Source of the DNA: CAVSVP01 sp963731125
GTDB taxonomy: Bacteria; Pseudomonadota; Gammaproteobacteria; Competibacterales; Competibacteraceae
Direction: 5' to 3'
Length of the DNA stretch: 64,000 bases
NCBI GenBank assembly: GCA_963731125.1
Contig: CAVSVP010000023.1
Coordinates: forward strand, 62,001 to 126,000
Below the pieces are notes generated by a model, which worked only from the letters and a program-made list of their open reading frames with translations, was not told where the DNA came from and did not search any database. This document shows, piece after piece, positions 25,796 through 34,692 of this stretch (within the stretch, counting starts at the first letter, position 1; each line of letters opens with the position of its first letter). A program made the translations under genes and the position numbers.

Positions 25796-26092
25796 TTAGT
25801 GCCGGCAGATGTCGCGGACAGTTTGTCGTACCGGTGTTTCTGTTTGCGCGAGTGTATCGGCGAGAAAGGGTATTTCGCTTCGGGGAAGACCAATGTCTTT
25901 CAGCGTCCGTTCATCGAGCGCCAGCAGTTTGCGGTTGTTAACGTAGCGACGCTGCCAGCGGATGCTGCGTCGCAGCGCGGTACGGTAAACCTCACCGAGG
26001 TAAATCAGCAAACCTCGCATGCCCTGGCGCCAGCCGGTTGGTAACGCCGGAGAAACGCGTTGCAGCGAGCTCTGCGCGCGCTTGTCTTGCAT
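25796..26092 (-). CDS. DUF1127 domain protein 1
   Basis: 98 aa. The C-terminal 50 residues have the DUF1127 pattern: RRSIRWQRRYVNNRKLLALD, ERTLKDIGLPRSEIPFLADT. This is the 'R....L..L.D..L.DIG.SR.E' arginine-rich short helix pair found in YjiS-like proteins, some of which bind RNA or affect phosphate metabolism. The N-terminal 45 residues are longer than usual for the family. A second DUF1127 protein lies 70 bp upstream on the same strand. Function in this organism unknown. Confidence 0.78.
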   Translation of the reverse strand: MQDKRAQSSLQRVSPALPTGWRQGMRGLLIYLGEVYRTALRRSIRWQRRYVNNRKLLALDERTLKDIGLPRSEIPFLADTLAQTETPVRQTVRDICRH

Positions 26093-26164
26093 TCTTAAGA
26101 TGATGGCTTAGCTTTGAGTGAGTCAATAACCGAACGTACATTGCTTGTTCTCCGTTCCTATTTG

Positions 26165-26461
26165 TCAGACAGGGTTTTTGTCGGAGCCCGTCGTGGGCAA
26201 GCCCCTTTGTTCATTATCAAGCAGGGTCCGGAAAGACCGCTTGGTATACCGTTCAACGGCGGCCCGGGTAAGACCGATATCTTGCAATAAATGATCGGAC
26301 AGCCCCTGCAGAACTTTGCGGTCGTGCGCTGCTTGCCGCCACCGTCGCACAGCGTGACGGCCATGGCGAAAATACTCGCCGCGACGTTGTAAACCGCTGA
26401 GTTGACGGGGCCGGCTTGCCGTTTTTTCTGCTAGTGGAGAAGCACAAGCTGTGTGGTTCAT
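26165..26461 (-). CDS. DUF1127 domain protein 2
   Basis: 98 aa, starting at ATG 26461 (MNHTACASPLAEKTASRPRQ). The middle carries RHAVRRWRQAAHDRKVLQGL, SDHLLQDIGLTRAAVER, a DUF1127 core. It then has a 25-residue polar C-terminal extension. It is divergent from the LysR regulator gene, whose start is 125 bp away, an arrangement in which the regulator often controls its neighbour. A related protein follows downstream; the two are diverged, not a recent duplication. Confidence 0.72.
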   Translation of the reverse strand: MNHTACASPLAEKTASRPRQLSGLQRRGEYFRHGRHAVRRWRQAAHDRKVLQGLSDHLLQDIGLTRAAVERYTKRSFRTLLDNEQRGLPTTGSDKNPV

Positions 26462-26586
26462 GATTGGCGTCTGTTTATCGGGTTAATCGGGTGGCGGATA
26501 ATGTGGCAAATGTTTATTGATCATTCCAACGAATATTTATTATCATTTAGTTCAATTTTACTGATGAATAGAGGGTGCTGTCTGAG

Positions 26587-27456
26587 ATGCTTGAACCAGA
26601 CTTATTGCAAACCTTTGTAGCGATCGCCGAGAGCGGGAGTTTTACCAGCGCGGCAAAGCGGGTATTTCGGACGCAGTCTGCGGTCAGTATGCAGATGAAA
26701 CGTCTCGAGGAAATTCTCGGGCGTTCGTTGTTCGCTCGGGACGGTCGTTCCGTCCGGTTGAGCGCCGATGGCGAACTGCTGCTGGGGCATGCCCGCCGTG
26801 TTCTGCGAGCCCATCAGCAGGCACTGGCAGCCTTTGACGAATCGGAACTGCAGGGAAATGTCGTGTTTGGCACCCCGGATGATTACGGGAGTACATTTTT
26901 GCCGGGCATTTTGGCGCGGTTTGCCGAAACCCACCCGCGTATCCATATGGAAGTGGTCTGTGAAACGACTGCCAACCTGTTGCAGCGAATTGCGGAAAAC
27001 ACGGTGGATTTAGCGCTGATCACCCATGGGCACGGCGACAATAGCGGTGTTGTGGTTCACCAGGAGTCCGTGGTCTGGGTGACCTCCGCAAGCCATTGCG
27101 TTCATGAGCGGGATCCTTTACCGCTGGCGCTATTTCAGGCGGGTTGTATCTTCCGGCAATGGGCCTTGGAAGCCCTGGCCGAGCGGGGCCGGGCAAGCCG
27201 TATTGCTTATACCAGTGTCAGTTTGACCGCCCTTGAGGCCGCGCTGCGGGCCGGGCTTGCCGTCAGTGTATTGCCCCGGAGCAACGTGAGAGAAGGGATG
27301 CGAATCCTCGATGAGAACAACGGCTTTCCGCCGCTGCCAACTTTTCAGATCGCCCTGCGACGTGTAGCGGGTAAAACTTCTCTCATTTTGGATCGTCTAG
27401 AAGAGCATATTATCGATAGTTTTCAAGTTGCGTTACCGTTAACGGTGGCTGCTTGA
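26587..27456 (+). CDS. LysR family transcriptional regulator
   Basis: ATG 26587 is preferred to GTG 26575 because GAGGG lies 11 nt before it. 289 aa. The N-terminal winged HTH is LLQTFVAIAESGSFTSAAKR then RTQSAVSMQMKRLEEILG, typical of LTTR. The effector domain begins at GNVVFGTPDDYGSTFLPGIL and contains VDLALITHGHGDNSGVVVHQ. 'DDYGSTFLP' resembles regulators related to the HexA/LrhA group, but I would not assign a name. Cytoplasmic DNA-binding protein; the probable target is the divergent DUF1127 pair. No operator was identified with confidence in the 125-bp spacer. Confidence 0.88.
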   Translation: MLEPDLLQTFVAIAESGSFTSAAKRVFRTQSAVSMQMKRLEEILGRSLFARDGRSVRLSADGELLLGHARRVLRAHQQALAAFDESELQGNVVFGTPDDYGSTFLPGILARFAETHPRIHMEVVCETTANLLQRIAENTVDLALITHGHGDNSGVVVHQESVVWVTSASHCVHERDPLPLALFQAGCIFRQWALEALAERGRASRIAYTSVSLTALEAALRAGLAVSVLPRSNVREGMRILDENNGFPPLPTFQIALRRVAGKTSLILDRLEEHIIDSFQVALPLTVAA

Positions 27457-27524
27457 GGAGCGCGGCGAGATTATAGGAGCTAACCGGATAACAGCAGTTG
27501 ACGATGGTGCGTGCTGTCAGTCAA

Positions 27525-27610
27525 TGGTGCCGGGGGAGAGACTCGAACTCTCACGGGGTTGCCCCCGGTGGATTTTGAGTCCACTGCGTCTACCGTTCCG
27601 CCACCCCGGC
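27525..27610 (-). tRNA. tRNA-Leu (anticodon CAA)
   Basis: The minus strand gives an 86-nt class II tRNA with encoded CCA. The acceptor stem is GCCGGGG/CCCCGGC, the anticodon stem GTGGA/TCCAC encloses CTCAAAA (anticodon CAA, reading UUG), the long variable arm is GGGGGCAACCCC-type, and the T-loop contains GTTCGAGTC. The discriminator base is A, as expected for leucine. Confidence 0.94.
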
Positions 27611-27715
27611 GCCAAGAAAATGCATAATATAAGAATTGCCAGTCATTGGGCAAGCGGGTTAGCTATTCACTGACCGGATATCCGGGTGCCGGATTATGGA
27701 TTCGTGTTTGCCATT

Positions 27716-28750
27716 ATGTTACGCAGCGATTTCTACTACAATCTTCCCAAAGAACTTATCGCCCAGTATCCGTCCGCGCCACGCAGTGCCAGTCGCTTAC
27801 TGACCTTGAATGGCAGCAGCGGCGCGCTGCGCGATGGCGTGATTGGTGATTTGCCCGACCTCCTGCAACCAGGCGATCTGCTGGTATTTAACGATACCCG
27901 GGTAATCCCGGCACGCCTGTACGGCTGGAAAAGCACCGGAGGCAGGGTTGAAGTTCTGGTGGAGCGGATACTAGACGGACAGCGTGCCCTGGCGCAGGTG
28001 CGTGCCGGCAAAGCCCCTAAGCTAGGTAGCAAGATAATGATAGACGGCGAGGTCGCCATTACGGTGCTGGGTCGTCGGGAAAACTTCTTCGAATTGCATT
28101 TCGAGACTCCCCAACCCCTGCTGGAAATCCTGGAACACTATGGCCATGTTCCGTTACCGCCCTACATTTCCCGAGGCGATACAGCCGTTGATGCCGAACG
28201 CTACCAAACTGTTTATGCTCGTCACCCCGGCGCGGTGGCCGCACCCACCGCCGGCTTGCACTTTGACTCGTCTCTGCTGGCCAGCTTGCAGGCGCGGGGA
28301 ATTGCACAGGTCTTCATTACCCTGCATGTGGGCGCCGGCACCTTTCAGCCGGTTCGCGTCCAGCACATCGAGGACCATGTCATCCATAGCGAGTTTGCCA
28401 AGGTCAGCCTTCAGGTCTGCGAACAAATACAAACGACCCGAGCTCGCGGCGGCCGTATCGTCGCCGTCGGCACAACCGTGGTGCGCAGTCTGGAAGCGGC
28501 TTGGCGAGATGGGGAAATCCGGCCTTTGCAGGAAGAAATTCGGCTTTTTCTCTATCCCGGGTATCGGTTTCAATGCGTGGACGTTTTGCTGACTAACTTT
28601 CATTTGCCCGAGTCTACTCTGTTGATGCTGGTGGCGGCCTTTGCCGGCCGGGGAAATATTATGCGCGCCTATCGCCATGCTATCGTTCAGCGTTACCGCT
28701 TCTATAGCTACGGGGATGCTATGTTGATCACCCGGTGTGCAAGACCTTGA
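27716..28750 (+). CDS. queA: S-adenosylmethionine:tRNA ribosyltransferase-isomerase QueA
   Basis: 344 aa from ATG 27716 (MLRSDFYYNLPKELIAQYPS). QueA transfers and isomerises the ribose of SAM onto 7-aminomethyl-deazaguanine in tRNA, giving epoxyqueuosine. Landmarks: the first domain with FNDTRVIPARL; GGRVEVLVER; GHVPLPPYISRGDTAVDAER; YQTVYARHPGAVAAPTAGLH; HVGAGTFQPVRVQHIEDHVI; and LLTNFHLPESTLLMLVAAFA. Length is normal. The usual partner tgt does not follow; htpX is next. The in-frame extension to 27686 lacks a ribosome site and is not used. Confidence 0.95.
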   Translation: MLRSDFYYNLPKELIAQYPSAPRSASRLLTLNGSSGALRDGVIGDLPDLLQPGDLLVFNDTRVIPARLYGWKSTGGRVEVLVERILDGQRALAQVRAGKAPKLGSKIMIDGEVAITVLGRRENFFELHFETPQPLLEILEHYGHVPLPPYISRGDTAVDAERYQTVYARHPGAVAAPTAGLHFDSSLLASLQARGIAQVFITLHVGAGTFQPVRVQHIEDHVIHSEFAKVSLQVCEQIQTTRARGGRIVAVGTTVVRSLEAAWRDGEIRPLQEEIRLFLYPGYRFQCVDVLLTNFHLPESTLLMLVAAFAGRGNIMRAYRHAIVQRYRFYSYGDAMLITRCARP

Positions 28751-28807
28751 AAATCGCCAGGCCATGCCCATCATTGCCTGGTATGCCTCTTTTAAGGAGA
28801 AGAATTG

Positions 28808-29698
28808 ATGAAACGCGTGGTCCTGTTTGTCCTGACCAACCTGGCTATCCTGGTAGTGCTCGGCATTGTCGTGAATGTGCTGGGCGCAAATCGTTTTCTC
28901 AGCGAAAGCGGCGTGGATTTATCCACCCTGCTTGTATTCGCCGCCGTATTCGGTATGGGCGGCTCCTTTATTTCCCTGGCGTTATCCAAATGGATTGCCA
29001 AGCGTTCCACTAGGGCGCAGGTGATTGAGCAGCCCCGTACGCCAACCGAACAATGGTTAGTGCAGACGGTACGTTCTCAGGCTGGCCGGGCCGGCATTGG
29101 CATGCCGGAAGTGGCTGTTTACGCTTCACCGGCACCCAACGCCTTTGCCACGGGCGCCAGCCGTAACAATGCGTTGGTGGCGGTTAGCACCGGTTTGCTG
29201 GAGAATATGAACCAGGACGAAGTGGAGGCCGTGCTAGGCCATGAGATCAGTCATGTGGCCAACGGAGATATGGTCACTTTGGCGCTTATCCAGGGCGTGC
29301 TTAACACGTTCGTCATCTTTCTGGCTCGCATTGTGGGCTTTGTCGTAGACCGCGCCTTGTCTTCCAATAACAATGGAGAATATCGGGGACCGGGCATCGG
29401 TTACTGGATTACCAGTATCATCGCCGAAATCGTGCTGGGGTTTCTCGCTTCTCTGATCGTTATGTGGTTCAGCCGGCAGCGTGAATTTCGGGCCGATGCC
29501 GGAGGCGCCAAGCTGGCGGGCCGCCAACAAATGATTGCCGCCCTGGAACGTCTGCGGCAAGTGGCGAAACCGTCGTATTTACCCTCGGAGATGAAGGCTT
29601 TTGGTATCAACGGGGGGCTTGGCGAAGGCCTAAAAAAGCTGTTTATGACCCATCCGCCATTAGCAGAACGTATTGCAGCTTTGCAGGCCTTGCGCTAG
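28808..29698 (+). CDS. htpX: Membrane metalloprotease HtpX
   Basis: 296 aa from ATG 28808 after AAGGAG (28795-28800). Two N-terminal membrane helices (VVLFVLTNLAILVVLGIVVN; LLVFAAVFGMGGSFISLALS) precede the catalytic HEISH at residues 145-149, followed by two more hydrophobic segments and the third zinc ligand Glu in REFRADAGGAKLAG. HtpX is an inner-membrane quality-control protease of the M48 family, often under CpxR or heat-shock control in enterics; no such site was identified here. It lies 57 bp after queA. Confidence 0.95.
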   Translation: MKRVVLFVLTNLAILVVLGIVVNVLGANRFLSESGVDLSTLLVFAAVFGMGGSFISLALSKWIAKRSTRAQVIEQPRTPTEQWLVQTVRSQAGRAGIGMPEVAVYASPAPNAFATGASRNNALVAVSTGLLENMNQDEVEAVLGHEISHVANGDMVTLALIQGVLNTFVIFLARIVGFVVDRALSSNNNGEYRGPGIGYWITSIIAEIVLGFLASLIVMWFSRQREFRADAGGAKLAGRQQMIAALERLRQVAKPSYLPSEMKAFGINGGLGEGLKKLFMTHPPLAERIAALQALR

Positions 29699-29785
29699 TT
29701 TTTTGCCGGCCTACGCAGGACCATAAGCAGATAGGGACTGGTTTCCTAACGAGCTTACCCCGAGGGGGCGGTGCAGACAGGACAA

Positions 29786-31876
29786 TCAGCCGACAAACTG
29801 CTGAAAGTCAAAGTCCATTTGCGAACTGGGCTCTTGGACCATGTCGCCCTGCGCCAGGGTAACGCCAAATTGCCAGATGCTGGCCATTTGGGGAGCGGTG
29901 GCAATATTAGTGGCCACGATCGGAATATTCATTTCCTGTGCTTTTTCCGTAATGCCGGCTACCACGAGACGGCTGGTCTCATCCTTCTTGTTCTTGGCCA
30001 GTTTTTCGATTAGGGCGCTCTCCAGCTTAACATAATCCGGGGTCAGGTTGACGAGGATACGCTCCGAATTGGCTTTACCGCCGAAATGGGACACGGCGAA
30101 ACCGCATTCCAATTGATGCAGCCGTTCGCGTAGACTTTGGGTTTCCTTAAAATATTGCTCGACGCTGGCTTCTGCCACCTCCATCACCAGAGCAGTTCCA
30201 GGCAATCCGGAATCTCTTAATTTATTTTCTAACCAGGGGTAAAAATCCTGTTCCAGTAGCGAATTGGAGGATATGTGAATAAATAGGGTAGCGAGCTTGC
30301 CGCTACCTTGATAGTGTTTGCCGAGGGCGCCCAAACCCTGGGCAATTACCCATTTGTCCAGCAAATGCATTAACCCGCGGCTTTCAGCTACTGGTGCCAC
30401 GGAAGCCAGAGACAGGGGATTGTGGTTTTCGTCAAGAATGCGCAAATAGACTTTATAACGCTCAGTAGTATCACCCTGGAAACTGGCAATCGGCTGGAAC
30501 AGCAGGTTTAGCCTTTCTGCAGAAATAGCCTCACGAATGCGCTCAACCAGTTCTTCTTCTTGTTTTGCCATACCTAACTCGGTATTGGGCGGAGTATAAA
30601 TCTGTACTTGATGATCTCCTTGCTGGCGTGCTATCTCGCAGGCCCGGTTAGCGTTGGAGAGAACCTGAGTGGCATTATCACGCCGGTCCCGTACTAGACA
30701 AATGCCAATGGCAGAGCTAGGGCCAATAAGGGCATGGGAGGCGTGGGAAGCATGGGTTTCGATGGCTTTTGACAGCCGTTCAGCCAATTGCAAAGCTGTC
30801 TTCGATGACGCATCAGGCGTGTAAACCGTAAAAACAGCATCGGCAAAGCGGGCAACTATCTCCTTCTCCGTTACCACTTCCTTGAGTAGTTCGGCCAACT
30901 CCACCGACAATTGATCCGCGGCCTCCAGTCCCAATTGTTCGTTGATGGAGCGATAATTGGTGATTAAAATATAAAATACGGCTCCACCCGGTTCGGCAGC
31001 GCCGGTGTGAATTTTATTCAGGTGATCGGTGAAGAATTTTCGGTTGTAGAGTCCGGTGAACGCGTCGCGCTTGCTAAACTCTTTCAGTTGCTGCTCAAGC
31101 TGTTGCTGCTGAGCGGGATTTTGAATCGAAATTTGCAAACAAGGTTCATCGTGCATGCGCGTGGGAAGACATTCCATTAGGATCGGAAACTGGTTTTGCT
31201 GCTTATCCAGACCGGTGAGCTCAATAGGCCCTACTCTCTTGCCCGCTTTAAAGCTACGTAATAGGAACCGTTTAAGCTCATCCCGGTCGTCGGGAACGAC
31301 CAGAGTCATCAAAGCAATACCCGCCATTTCCTCCTCATTGGCATACCCAAATTGCTTCAAGTAAGCTGGGTTGGTATAGACATGAGCGCCTTCGTGAATA
31401 TAGGCAATGGCATCCCGCGAACTGTCTAACAACATGCGTAAACGCGCCTCGCTTTCCTCGAGCCTGATCCCCTGGGAACGACCTTCTTTGCGTAGCTGCG
31501 CATGGTGAAGTTCCTTGCGCACGACAATCTGCAAGTACTCCGGATCAGATAATTCAACAAAATTATCGGCGCCGGTACGCAACAGCTCCAGCGGTTTTTG
31601 TTGCGCGAAATTGTCGACGATAGCGATAATAGGAATGTCTTGATAGGACGCCTCAACCCACTCGCGAATTGCTGAAAGCGGCGGTAAGTTTTGGCTCGGG
31701 CGCATGATGATAAGGTCCAACGGCTTGTAATCGATAATATTGTGGATTTCTTTTTCCTGTGCCGCATAGAACTGTTGAACCAAATAACCCGCCGTGCGCA
31801 GTGTTTGTGTAATGGGCTCGCTGGTAGCAGGTGACTGATCTATGACCAGCAAATTGATAAGGTTATACTCGGACAC
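29786..31876 (-). CDS. FimX-like c-di-GMP receptor (REC-like, PAS, degenerate GGDEF, degenerate EAL)
   Basis: 696 aa, close to the length of P. aeruginosa FimX. Domain order: REC-like (1-125; LLVIDQSPATSEPITQTLRT, no clear phospho-acceptor), PAS (about 145-260; RLRMLLDSSRDAIAYIHEGA), GGDEF (about 275-430; KRDAFTGLYNRKFFTDHLNK) with the signature replaced by FADAVF, and EAL (about 455-690; ERLNLLFQPIASFQGDTTER) with KVYLRI in place of the EAL motif. Both enzyme signatures are therefore lost, as in FimX, which binds c-di-GMP through its EAL domain and supports type IV pilus assembly. I infer a non-catalytic receptor. Type IV pilus genes are not in the window. Confidence 0.8.
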   Translation of the reverse strand: MSEYNLINLLVIDQSPATSEPITQTLRTAGYLVQQFYAAQEKEIHNIIDYKPLDLIIMRPSQNLPPLSAIREWVEASYQDIPIIAIVDNFAQQKPLELLRTGADNFVELSDPEYLQIVVRKELHHAQLRKEGRSQGIRLEESEARLRMLLDSSRDAIAYIHEGAHVYTNPAYLKQFGYANEEEMAGIALMTLVVPDDRDELKRFLLRSFKAGKRVGPIELTGLDKQQNQFPILMECLPTRMHDEPCLQISIQNPAQQQQLEQQLKEFSKRDAFTGLYNRKFFTDHLNKIHTGAAEPGGAVFYILITNYRSINEQLGLEAADQLSVELAELLKEVVTEKEIVARFADAVFTVYTPDASSKTALQLAERLSKAIETHASHASHALIGPSSAIGICLVRDRRDNATQVLSNANRACEIARQQGDHQVQIYTPPNTELGMAKQEEELVERIREAISAERLNLLFQPIASFQGDTTERYKVYLRILDENHNPLSLASVAPVAESRGLMHLLDKWVIAQGLGALGKHYQGSGKLATLFIHISSNSLLEQDFYPWLENKLRDSGLPGTALVMEVAEASVEQYFKETQSLRERLHQLECGFAVSHFGGKANSERILVNLTPDYVKLESALIEKLAKNKKDETSRLVVAGITEKAQEMNIPIVATNIATAPQMASIWQFGVTLAQGDMVQEPSSQMDFDFQQFVG

Positions 31877-31928
31877 GCTATCACTAATCCCTTTCCGTTG
31901 GTATTGGCTAAAGGCCGAGTGCTAAGCC

Positions 31929-32930
31929 TCAAAACACCGGTATCTTCGCAAACATGCCTGCTTGTTCCCGCACCAAACGGGGGACAAGGTAGCCTGGTAG
32001 ACAGTTGCGCATTTCTTCCATCATCACTAATGCCTGGCTTTCTTCTACCTGAAAATGTGCAGTTCCCCGCACCCGGTCCAATAAGTGTACATAATAGGGT
32101 ATTACGCCGGCGCTGAACATGGTTTCACTCAACTTACCGAGCACAGCCGCTGAATCATTGATGCCTTTGAGTAACACCGCCTGATTAAAGAGCGTGATTC
32201 CAGCGGCGGCGAGTTGTTTTAGCGCCTGGTTAACGGCATCATCAATTTCCTGAGGGTGATTGGCATGCAGCACCATTATCGGTAAAAGGCGCGACTCGCT
32301 GAGCAATGCCAACAATTCCGGTTCTATTCTCTCCGGCAGTACAATAGGCTGACGACTATGAATACGCAAGCGCCGGAGATGGGTAATGGGTTCCAGCTGG
32401 GTTAGCAAGCCTTTCAGGCGGCGGTTAGAAAGCGCTAAGGGGTCGCCACCGCTTAAAATGACCTCGCTGATACTGGTATCATTAGCCACGTAGTCCAAAG
32501 CTTGTCGCCAGTCTCCCGTTTTGGTCTCACTATACGGAAATTCCCGACGGAAACAATAGCGGCAATGAATGCCGCAAGCACCGGTGGTCACCAGCAATAT
32601 CCGACCGTGGTATTTATGCAATAAACCTGGCACTACCATGGCTTTTCTATCACCCACCGGATCCGCCACAAAGCCCGGACTGGATAACGTTTCTGCAGCC
32701 AACGGCAGGACTTGCCGCAATAAGGGGTCATTGGGATCGCCCTTACGCATGCGGGCTACGAAGCCCCGTGGCACTTTGAGGGGAAATAGTGCCGCTGCTG
32801 CTTGTGCAGCCGGTAACAGGGCTGGATCCAACTCCAAGAGACGGAGCAGTTCAGCGGGGTCGGCGATGGCGTGGGCCAGTTCAATTTGCCAGCGTGGTAT
32901 CTGACGCGAAGCGGCGCTTCCAGGTATCAT
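31929..32930 (-). CDS. epmB: EF-P beta-lysylation protein EpmB (lysine 2,3-aminomutase-like)
   Basis: 333 aa. The radical SAM motif CGIHCRYC sits in TTGACGIHCRYCFRREFPYS, followed by the PLP-binding and substrate region SEVILSGGDPLALSNRRLKG, RLRIHSRQPIVLPERIEPEL and HANHPQEIDDAVNQALKQLA. The family converts (S)-alpha-lysine to (R)-beta-lysine, which EpmA attaches to EF-P. It is divergent from efp, whose start is 38 bp away, and epmA follows efp, so the whole modification pathway is together. Confidence 0.95.
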   Translation of the reverse strand: MIPGSAASRQIPRWQIELAHAIADPAELLRLLELDPALLPAAQAAAALFPLKVPRGFVARMRKGDPNDPLLRQVLPLAAETLSSPGFVADPVGDRKAMVVPGLLHKYHGRILLVTTGACGIHCRYCFRREFPYSETKTGDWRQALDYVANDTSISEVILSGGDPLALSNRRLKGLLTQLEPITHLRRLRIHSRQPIVLPERIEPELLALLSESRLLPIMVLHANHPQEIDDAVNQALKQLAAAGITLFNQAVLLKGINDSAAVLGKLSETMFSAGVIPYYVHLLDRVRGTAHFQVEESQALVMMEEMRNCLPGYLVPRLVREQAGMFAKIPVF

Positions 32931-32968
32931 AAGCTATTTTTGGTTAACGTATATGTAAAGGTGTTTTT

Positions 32969-33538
32969 GTGGCGACTTATAGTACCAGTGAATTTAAGAG
33001 CGGGTTAAAAATCATTCTGGACAGTGATCCCTATGCTATCGTCGAAAATGAATTTGTGAAGCCCGGTAAGGGACAAGCCTTCAATCGGGTCAAGGTTCGC
33101 AATTTAAAAACGGGACGGGTTGTTGAGCGGACTTTCAAATCCGGCGACAGTGTGGAAGCTGCCGACATCATGGACGTGGAAATGCAATATCTTTATAACG
33201 ATGGAGAATTTTGGTATTTCATGGATCAGAACACTTTCGAGCAGATCGGCGCCGATGCCAATGCCGTAGGTGACAGTGCGAAATGGTTAAAAGAGCAAGA
33301 TGTTTGTCAGGTGATGCTCTGGAATGGTACGCCCTTGAGCGTAACACCGCCCAACTTTGTGACTATGGCTATCACGGAAACCGATCCCGGGCTGAAAGGC
33401 GATACCTCGGGGGGCGGTACTAAGCCGGCTACACTGGAAACCGGTGCAGTGGTGCGGGTTCCGCTATTCGTACAGGCCGACGAAATCATTAAGGTGGATA
33501 CCCGGACCGGTGACTATGTTTCTCGAGTTAAGGAATGA
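32969..33538 (+). CDS. efp: Elongation factor P
   Basis: Starts at GTG 32969. 189 aa with the three OB-like domains in order: KSGLKIILDSDPYAIVENEF, the modification loop VKPGKGQAFNRVKVRN with Lys34 as the beta-lysylation site, MQYLYNDGEFWYFMDQNTFE, and the C-terminal domain ending DEIIKVDTRTGDYVSRVKE. EF-P relieves ribosome stalling at polyproline. The lysine at position 34 and the presence of EpmA and EpmB agree with each other. The next gene, epmA, starts about 45 bp later. Confidence 0.97.
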   Translation: MATYSTSEFKSGLKIILDSDPYAIVENEFVKPGKGQAFNRVKVRNLKTGRVVERTFKSGDSVEAADIMDVEMQYLYNDGEFWYFMDQNTFEQIGADANAVGDSAKWLKEQDVCQVMLWNGTPLSVTPPNFVTMAITETDPGLKGDTSGGGTKPATLETGAVVRVPLFVQADEIIKVDTRTGDYVSRVKE

Positions 33539-33581
33539 TGCTATGCATCGTTGCCCCTGAGTTTTCTGCGCGAAGAACCTC

Positions 33582-34598
33582 TTGACAGCAGTGTACGGGC
33601 AAGCAGAAAGCCGGAGGAAAAATTGGGCACCTGTCGCCGCACTGGAGACATTGCGGCTGCGCGCCCGGTTGCTGGCCGCCGCGCGGACTTTTTTCGGAGC
33701 TCGCGGCATCTGGGAAGTCGATACCCCGGCACTGTCTGCGGCCGGCGTGACAGATCTTCATCTGACCGGCTTTGTGACTCACTTTGGCGGTCCCGGTTTG
33801 TGCCACGGTCGGCGGCTGTATTTGCAGACTTCCCCGGAGTATCCGATGAAGCGTTTGCTGGCGGCAGGTAGCGGTTGTATTTACCAAATTGCCAAGGTAT
33901 TTCGCAATGGTGAGGTGGGGCGCCTGCATAATCCGGAATTTACCTTGTTGGAATGGTACCGGCTTGGTTTTGATCATCATCGGTTAATGGACGAAGTAGC
34001 AGAGCTGGTAACGGTTTTATTGCAAGACTATCAGGTATTGGCAGTGCCCGAACGGTTTAGTTACGCCGAGGTATTTCAGCGTTACCTTGGGTTGGATCCT
34101 CATCGCGCCGACGTAGCGGAACTGGCGAGCTGTGTGCAAGGGCAGGAATTGCAGGAACCACCGGGGATGCCAACCGACGACCCTGCGCCCTGGTTAGACC
34201 TGCTGTTAAGCCACTGTATTGAGCCTCGCCTCGGGCAGGGACGGTTGACATTTATTTATGACTACCCTGTTTCTCAGGCTGCCCTGGCCCGGGTGCGTCC
34301 GGGGAATCCTCCTGTGGCGGAGCGTTTTGAGCTTTATGTCGACGGTATCGAGTTGGCCAATGGTTTTCACGAATTGTGCGATGCAGCGGAGCAACGTCGG
34401 CGTTTTCAGCACGAGCATCAAGCCCGTCTTGCGCAAGGACTGCCTGAGATTCTCTGGGACGAGCGGTTTTTAGATGCCCTGGCGGCAGGTTTGCCGGACT
34501 GTGCCGGTGTTGCTTTAGGATTCGATCGGCTGCTGATGATTGCGGCGGGCAAGTCGGCGCTACAAGAGGTGATGGCGTTTCCCTTGGAGCAGGCTTGA
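33582..34598 (+). CDS. epmA: EF-P--lysine ligase EpmA (GenX/PoxA)
   Basis: 338 aa, resembling the class II lysyl-tRNA synthetase catalytic core without the anticodon-binding domain. Landmarks: FFGARGIWEVDTPALS, RRLYLQTSPEYPMKRLLAAG, GCIYQIAKVFRNGEVGRLHN, PEFTLLEWYRLGFDHHRLMD, and motif 3 region GVALGFDRLLMIAAGKS. The start is TTG 33582 or GTG 33591; neither has a strong ribosome site. It ligates beta-lysine to Lys34 of EF-P. A 30-bp motif shared with the end of recC begins 28 bp after the stop. Confidence 0.95.
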   Translation: MTAVYGQAESRRKNWAPVAALETLRLRARLLAAARTFFGARGIWEVDTPALSAAGVTDLHLTGFVTHFGGPGLCHGRRLYLQTSPEYPMKRLLAAGSGCIYQIAKVFRNGEVGRLHNPEFTLLEWYRLGFDHHRLMDEVAELVTVLLQDYQVLAVPERFSYAEVFQRYLGLDPHRADVAELASCVQGQELQEPPGMPTDDPAPWLDLLLSHCIEPRLGQGRLTFIYDYPVSQAALARVRPGNPPVAERFELYVDGIELANGFHELCDAAEQRRRFQHEHQARLAQGLPEILWDERFLDALAAGLPDCAGVALGFDRLLMIAAGKSALQEVMAFPLEQA

Positions 34599-34625
34599 CT
34601 TCTCTTTGCCTTAGCGGGGTAAATC

Positions 34626-34655
34626 ATATCGTTTCCCAAATGAAAGGGTGCACAA
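34626..34655. repeat. 30-bp intergenic motif, copy 1
   Basis: ATATCGTTTCCCAAATG then AAAGGGTGCACAA. 26 of 30 positions match 63962-63991. It lies 28 bp after the epmA stop. No inverted symmetry is apparent; function unknown. Confidence 0.6.
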
Positions 34656-34692
34656 ACATTAATGAGAATTGGTATCAGACAACCATGGGAGA

